Shown one piece after another: positions 59,757 to 64,000 of a stretch of DNA of 64,000 nt; position 1 is the stretch's first letter; each line of letters begins with the position of its first letter. The notes under the pieces are model-generated. The model saw only the letters and a list, made by a program, of their open reading frames with translations. It did no database searches and was not told where the DNA came from. This DNA comes from XN24 sp964462675 (GTDB lineage Bacteria; Pseudomonadota; Gammaproteobacteria; Steroidobacterales; XN24). The stretch is taken from assembly GCA_964462675.1 (NCBI GenBank), contig CAYWYS010000004.1, positions 62,001-126,000 of the forward strand, read 5' to 3'. A program made the position numbers and the translations under genes.

Positions 59757-60934
59757 AGCTCGATGCGGACCGCAGCAGCGGCGCGGCGGGCCTTGGCGCG
59801 CGCCTCCTCGATGGTCGCGCCGCGCGCCAGCGCCACGCCGAGGCGGCGCTTGCCATGCACCTCGGGCTTGCCGAACAGCCTGATCTCGGTGTCGGGCTCG
59901 GCCAGCGCCGCATCCAGGCCGGCGTAGCTGATCCGGCGCGAGTCGCCCTCGCCGAGGATTGCGCAGGAGGCCGCCGGGCCCCACTGGCGGATATTCGGCA
60001 CCGGCAGGCCGAGGATTGCACGCACGTGCAGCGCGAACTGCGACAGGCCCTGTGACGCGAGCGTCACCAGCCCGGTGTCGTGCGGCCGGGGCGAGACTTC
60101 GCTGAACAGCACCTCGTCACCGCGCACGAACAGCTCGACGCCGAAGATGCCGCTGCCGCCGAGCCGGCGGGTGACCGCGTCGGCGATGTGCCTGGCGCGC
60201 TCCAGCGCCAGCGCGCTCATCGGCTGCGGCTGCCAGGACTCGCGGTAGTCGCCGTCCACCTGCAAGTGCCCGATCGGCGCGCAGAAGCTCGTCGCGCCAC
60301 CGTGGCGCACCGTCAACAGCGTGATCTCGTAGTCGAACTCGACGAAGCCCTCGACGATGACGCGACCCGCGCCGGTGCGTCCGCCCTGCTGCGAGTACTG
60401 CCACGCGCGCGCGACGTCCGCGGCCGTGCGTACGGTCGACTGGCCTTTGCCCGAGGAACTCATGACCGGCTTGACGACGCAGGGCATGCCGACCGCTGCA
60501 ATTGCGGCGCGATACCCGGCTTCGTCGTCCGCGAAACGGAACGGCGAGGTCGCCAGGCCGAGTTCCTCGGCGGCCAGCCGCCGGATGCCCTCGCGGTCCA
60601 TCGTCAGCCGCGCCGCGGCGGCGGTCGGGATCACGCGGACGCCCTCCGCCTCCAGCGCCAGCAGTTCCTGCGTGGCGATGGCCTCGATCTCCGGCACGAC
60701 GAGGCTCGGCCGCTCCGCCTCGATCAGCGCGCGCAGTGCAGCGCGGTCGAGCATGTCGATGACGTGGCTGCGGTGCGCGACCTGCATCGCCGGGGCATTC
60801 GCATAGCGATCCACCGCGATGACTTCGACCCCGAGGCGCTGCGCCTCGATGGCCACTTCCTTGCCGAGCTCGCCCGCGCCAAGCAGCAGCAGGCGGGTGG
60901 CGTTGTCCGTCAGCGGGGTGCCGAGTGTGGTCAT
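59753..60934 (-). CDS. purT: Formate-dependent phosphoribosylglycinamide formyltransferase PurT
   Basis: A 393-residue ATP-grasp enzyme, the length of E. coli PurT (392). LLLLGAGELGKEVAIEAQRLGVEVIAVDRYANAPAMQVAH, KPVMSSSGKGQS, YEITLLTVRH and SEVSPRPHDTGLVTL are diagnostic. It makes formyl-GAR from GAR, formate and ATP in purine synthesis. The ATG at 60934 is chosen; an extension to 60970 is possible but overlaps the antiporter end. Confidence 0.96.
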   Translation of the reverse strand: MTTLGTPLTDNATRLLLLGAGELGKEVAIEAQRLGVEVIAVDRYANAPAMQVAHRSHVIDMLDRAALRALIEAERPSLVVPEIEAIATQELLALEAEGVRVIPTAAAARLTMDREGIRRLAAEELGLATSPFRFADDEAGYRAAIAAVGMPCVVKPVMSSSGKGQSTVRTAADVARAWQYSQQGGRTGAGRVIVEGFVEFDYEITLLTVRHGGATSFCAPIGHLQVDGDYRESWQPQPMSALALERARHIADAVTRRLGGSGIFGVELFVRGDEVLFSEVSPRPHDTGLVTLASQGLSQFALHVRAILGLPVPNIRQWGPAASCAILGEGDSRRISYAGLDAALAEPDTEIRLFGKPEVHGKRRLGVALARGATIEEARAKARRAAAAVRIEL

Positions 60935-60956
60935 AGGTGCCTCGTGGAGTTCATGG

Positions 60957-62924
60957 TCAGCGGCTGGCAAACAGGAGCCTGAGGGCGAGCTCGAGGTCCT
61001 CGGGCCGGCCGAACAGGATCAGCACGTCCTGCTCGCGCAGCAGGGTATCCGGCAGCGGGTGGCGGCCAACGATACCGTCGCGCCGGATGGCTGTCACGAC
61101 CACGCCGTGGGCCTCGAGGCCGAGCTCATTCAGTCTCCGCCCGACGGCGGCGGCCTCCGCGGGCAAGGTCACGGTCTGCAGCTCCGCGCGTTCCGACTGG
61201 CCGAGCTCGACGCCGCTCGGCGCGCCGCTGCGGAACACCGTCCTCAGGATCTCGTAGCGGTCCTCGCGCACGCGTTGCACCTTGCGCAGCACGCGCCCGA
61301 TCGGCACCCGCAGCAAGGCCAGCATGTGCGAGGCCAGCATCAGGCTTGCCTCGAGCGTTTCCGGCACGACTTCGGTGGCCCCGCTCTGCTGCAGGGTGTC
61401 GAGGTGCATGTCATCCCGGGCCCGCACGAGGATCGGCACCGCCGGGAACTGCTCGCGGATCGCCGCGAGGATGCGCAAGGTCTCGCGCGTGCTCGGCACC
61501 GTCGTGACGACGAGGTTCGCCGCGTCGAGCCCCGCCTTTGCCAGGATCGCCGGGTCGCCGGAGTCGCCCCAGATCACCGGATCGCCGGCCTCGCGCGCGA
61601 CCCGCACGCGATCGTGGTCGAGCTCGATCGCGATGTACTCGATGCCTTCCTCCTCGAGGATGCGGCCGAGGTTCTGGCCGACGCGGCCAAAGCCGCACAG
61701 CACCACATGGTCGCGCCCGGCCGTGGCCGCGACCGGATCCGGCCCGAGGATCGGCGCCGGCGGCGGCGCCGCCGCGCCGAGCGTCCGCGCGATCGGCCCC
61801 GAGTAGCGGATCAACAGCGGGTTCAAGGCCATGCTGAGCACGATGGCGATCAGCAGCGGCTGCACGACCTCGGGCTCCAGCAGCGCGCGCTGGCTCGCGA
61901 CCGTCAGGATGGCGATGCCGAACTCGCCGCCCTGGCCGAGCGCGATCGCCGCCTTCACTGAGACCTCGCGGCTCTCGCGGCCCCACAGCAGCAGGGCCGC
62001 GACCAGTAAAGACTTGCCCAGGGTCAGCAGCAGCAGCGAGCCGATGACGAACGGCCACCAGCGCAGCAGCACGGCGAAATCCAGCGTCATGCCGACGGTG
62101 ATGAAGAACAACCCGAGCAGCAGGTCGCGGAACGGGCGGATGTCGGTTTCGACCCGGTGCCGGAACTCGGTCTCGGCGAGCATCAGCCCGGCGAGGAATG
62201 CGCCGAGGGCCAGCGACAGGCCGACGGCCTCGGTGATCCACGCCGCCCCGAGCACGACCAGCAGGATGGTCAGCGTGAACAGCTCCGCGAGGCGGGCGCG
62301 CGCCATCTCCCGCATGAAGGGACGCAGCAACCAGTGGCCGACCGCCAGCACGATGACCACGGACACGAGCGCGAGCAGCACCGCGCGGATCGGTGCTGCC
62401 GGGCCGGCGCCACCGGCGAGCACCGGCACCAGCGCGAGGAAGGGCACGACCGCGATGTCCTGGAACACCGATATGCCGATCGCGAGGCTGCCATGTCGCT
62501 GCGTCAACTCGCCCTGCGCGGCGAGCTGCGGCGCCATGACCGCCGTCGAGGACATGGCCACCGCGCCGCCGAGCAGGACCGCGATCGCCGGGTCGGTGCC
62601 GAGCATCCAGGCGCCGCCCGTGACGGCCAGCGTCGTCAGGAGCACCTGCGCGCTGCCGAGCGTGACCAGGCTCCAGCCGAGGGAACGCAGCCGCGGGACG
62701 GAGAACTCCAGCCCGAGCGTGAACAGCAGGAAGGCCACGCCGAACTCGGCCAGCGGGCGCACTTGCGCCAGGTCCGGCACAACTGCCAGCGCGGCCGGGC
62801 CGAGGAACGCGCCGACCAGTACGTAGCCGAGCACGGGTGGAATCTGCAGCCGCCGGAACGTCGCCAGCGTGAACACCGTCGCGGCGATCAGGATCAGGAC
62901 GGTCAGCAGCGACAGTTCGCTCAT
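60957..62924 (-). CDS. CPA2-type cation:proton antiporter (KefB/KefC/YbaL-like)
   Basis: A 655-residue protein with about 12 membrane helices of the Na+/H+ exchanger fold (FGVAFLLFTLGLEFS, GGAVAMSSTAVM, GQGGEFGIAIL), an RCK_N domain with a dinucleotide-binding GFGRVGQNLGRILEEEGIEYIAIELD, and a C-terminal TrkA_C domain (about 555-650). Kef-type systems exchange K+ for H+ under electrophile stress; the glutathione-binding details could not be judged. It is divergent from the AI-2E family gene. Confidence 0.92.
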   Translation of the reverse strand: MSELSLLTVLILIAATVFTLATFRRLQIPPVLGYVLVGAFLGPAALAVVPDLAQVRPLAEFGVAFLLFTLGLEFSVPRLRSLGWSLVTLGSAQVLLTTLAVTGGAWMLGTDPAIAVLLGGAVAMSSTAVMAPQLAAQGELTQRHGSLAIGISVFQDIAVVPFLALVPVLAGGAGPAAPIRAVLLALVSVVIVLAVGHWLLRPFMREMARARLAELFTLTILLVVLGAAWITEAVGLSLALGAFLAGLMLAETEFRHRVETDIRPFRDLLLGLFFITVGMTLDFAVLLRWWPFVIGSLLLLTLGKSLLVAALLLWGRESREVSVKAAIALGQGGEFGIAILTVASQRALLEPEVVQPLLIAIVLSMALNPLLIRYSGPIARTLGAAAPPPAPILGPDPVAATAGRDHVVLCGFGRVGQNLGRILEEEGIEYIAIELDHDRVRVAREAGDPVIWGDSGDPAILAKAGLDAANLVVTTVPSTRETLRILAAIREQFPAVPILVRARDDMHLDTLQQSGATEVVPETLEASLMLASHMLALLRVPIGRVLRKVQRVREDRYEILRTVFRSGAPSGVELGQSERAELQTVTLPAEAAAVGRRLNELGLEAHGVVVTAIRRDGIVGRHPLPDTLLREQDVLILFGRPEDLELALRLLFASR

Positions 62925-63029
62925 GCGTGTCTGCCTCGTCCGGGTACGGGACGGCCGGCGGTACCCGGCGATCTCCCGGGTATCGTACTCTATGGCCCCG
63001 CCAAAAAATTCCGGAAGGCTGCAGCATCA

Positions 63030-64000
63030 ATGAAGGACTCGCTCCACCACGCCGGCGGCCCCGTCAGCGTGCTGCTCGGCGCCGCCGCGATCGTCGTCAT
63101 CATCGGCGGCCTGAAGCTGGCGGCGCCGATCGTGGTGCCGTTCCTGCTGGCCGCCGTGCTGGCGACGATCCTGATTCCGCCGCTGCACTGGCTGACGGCG
63201 CACAACCTGCCGCTGCCGGTGGCGATGCTGGTGCTGTCGCTCGGCCTGGTGCTGATCTGGATCCCGCTGGCCGCCCTGGTCGGTGCTTCGTTCGACGCCT
63301 TCTACGTCGCGCTGCCCGGCTACCAGGAGAGAATCCAGGCGATGGTCAGCCGCGTCGCAACCTGGCTCGGCGAGCACGGCATCGAGGCCGGGCGCGCCGC
63401 GATCGAGGACCTGGTCAAGCCGGCCGCGGCGCTGTCCTTCGTGCGGCAGATCGGCGGCGGGCTCGGCGCGGTGCTGGCGAATATCTTCCTGATCCTGCTG
63501 ACGATCATCTTCATCCTGTTCGAGGCATCCGAGTTTCCCGCGAAAGTGCGCGAGGCGCTCGGCGGCCGCAGCGAGGTCGTCGATTCCTTTCGCGAGTTCT
63601 CCGACCGGCTGCAGGAGTACCTGCGCATCAAGACCCTGGTCAGCATGATGACCGGCGGCACGATCGCGCTGTGGCTGTGGATCGTCGGGCTGGATTTCGC
63701 GCTGTTGTGGGGCGTGCTGGCGTTCCTGCTGAACTACGTGCCGAACATCGGCAGCATCATCGCGGCAGTGCCGGCGCTGCTGCTGGCGCTCGTGGCGCTC
63801 GACTGGGGTGGCGTGCTGCTGGTGCTCGCCGGGTTCCTCGTCGCCAACATCGTGTTCGGCAACATCGTAGAGCCGCGGATGATGGGCAAGGGCCTGGGGC
63901 TCTCGACGCTGGTCGTGTTCCTGTCGCTGCTGTTCTGGGGCTGGGTGCTGGGTCCGGTCGGCATGCTGTTGTCCGGGCCGCTGACGATGGCGGTGAAGAT
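63030..64000 (+). CDS. AI-2E family transporter (partial, 3' end outside window)
   Basis: The first 323 residues of an AI-2E exporter/UPF0118 (PerM, TqsA) membrane protein. Two N-terminal helices, a third, a cytoplasmic helical region (about 90-140) and further helices are visible; LLWGVLAFLLNYVPNIGSIIAAVPALLLAL and NIVFGNIVEPRMMGKGLGLSTLVVFLSLLFWGWVLG are the family hallmarks. Members export autoinducer-2 or act as Na+/H+ antiporters, so the substrate is open. The gene runs off the window. Confidence 0.92.
   Translation, partial: MKDSLHHAGGPVSVLLGAAAIVVIIGGLKLAAPIVVPFLLAAVLATILIPPLHWLTAHNLPLPVAMLVLSLGLVLIWIPLAALVGASFDAFYVALPGYQERIQAMVSRVATWLGEHGIEAGRAAIEDLVKPAAALSFVRQIGGGLGAVLANIFLILLTIIFILFEASEFPAKVREALGGRSEVVDSFREFSDRLQEYLRIKTLVSMMTGGTIALWLWIVGLDFALLWGVLAFLLNYVPNIGSIIAAVPALLLALVALDWGGVLLVLAGFLVANIVFGNIVEPRMMGKGLGLSTLVVFLSLLFWGWVLGPVGMLLSGPLTMAVK

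Overview
The window is a very GC-rich, densely packed chromosomal segment with no rRNA, no phage, no intact insertion sequence and no CRISPR array. Gene families and synteny (EngB next to cytochrome c4 and a DsbA-like protein, PolA, LptM-LysA, GspA/GspB, FadE, PurT, a class GN 'marine proteobacterial' sortase pair) point to a gammaproteobacterium, probably in or near the Xanthomonadales/Steroidobacterales/Woeseiales/Chromatiales. This is inferred from gene content only, because no marker phylogeny could be run. Many adjacent genes overlap by 1 or 4 bases (ATGA, GTGA, TGATG), so translation is widely coupled.

Layout. 1-3.6 kb: a partial gene, a 2-oxoglutarate oxygenase, a DUF3108 protein, LptA- and LptB-like LPS export proteins, and a convergent fatty-acid-hydroxylase family membrane protein. 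3.6-6.5 kb: cytochrome c5, an exported protein, tRNA-Arg(CCG), a ParD/ParE-type toxin-antitoxin pair and a META lipoprotein. 6.7-12.5 kb: a VIT/VWA sortase substrate with its class GN sortase, a large receiver-like/repeat/TonB fusion, and a matrixin-like protease. 12.5-17.3 kb (minus): a response regulator and histidine kinase followed by three lipid-glycan enzymes. 17.4-23.3 kb: cardiolipin synthase and a MacA/ABC export operon. 23.3-25.5 kb: DsbA-like lipoprotein, cytochrome c4, EngB.

25.7-38.4 kb (minus) is one nearly gapless 12-gene run: argR-argG-(P-loop protein)-argC-argD-argF'-argB-argH-thioesterase-lptM-lysA-polA. It ends in a strong hairpin terminator and is preceded by a promoter with a perfect 28-bp dyad. 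This is the most interesting region. The carbamoyltransferase is of the N-acylornithine type with Ala at the residue that separates N-acetyl from N-succinyl specificity. The ArgG/C/D/F' sequences look like the Bacteroidetes N-succinyl-type enzymes. No ArgA/ArgJ/ArgE lies in the cluster, but an uncharacterised P-loop protein with some resemblance to DUF1611/DgcN (a glutamate N-acetyltransferase family) sits between argG and argC. A variant arginine pathway with a new acyl-glutamate-forming enzyme is a testable hypothesis.

38.5-44.9 kb: esterase, S9 peptidase, NRDE protein, NudC, RraA, an orphan FlhC-like regulator and a divergent unknown protein. 45-47.4 kb: YadG/YadH-type ABC exporter and HMCES/YedK. 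47.4-48.3 kb: a DegV/DAK2 pseudogene beside a REP-like repeat. 48.3-54.7 kb: GspB/GspA, a DUF4286-DUF3667 fusion and FadE. 54.8-60.9 kb: malate dehydrogenase, a GntR-ABC operon with a clear operator and a 29-residue membrane peptide, a BON lipoprotein, a DUF4097 protein and PurT. 61-64 kb: a CPA2 antiporter and a partial AI-2E family transporter. No gene-free stretch exceeds 300 bases.
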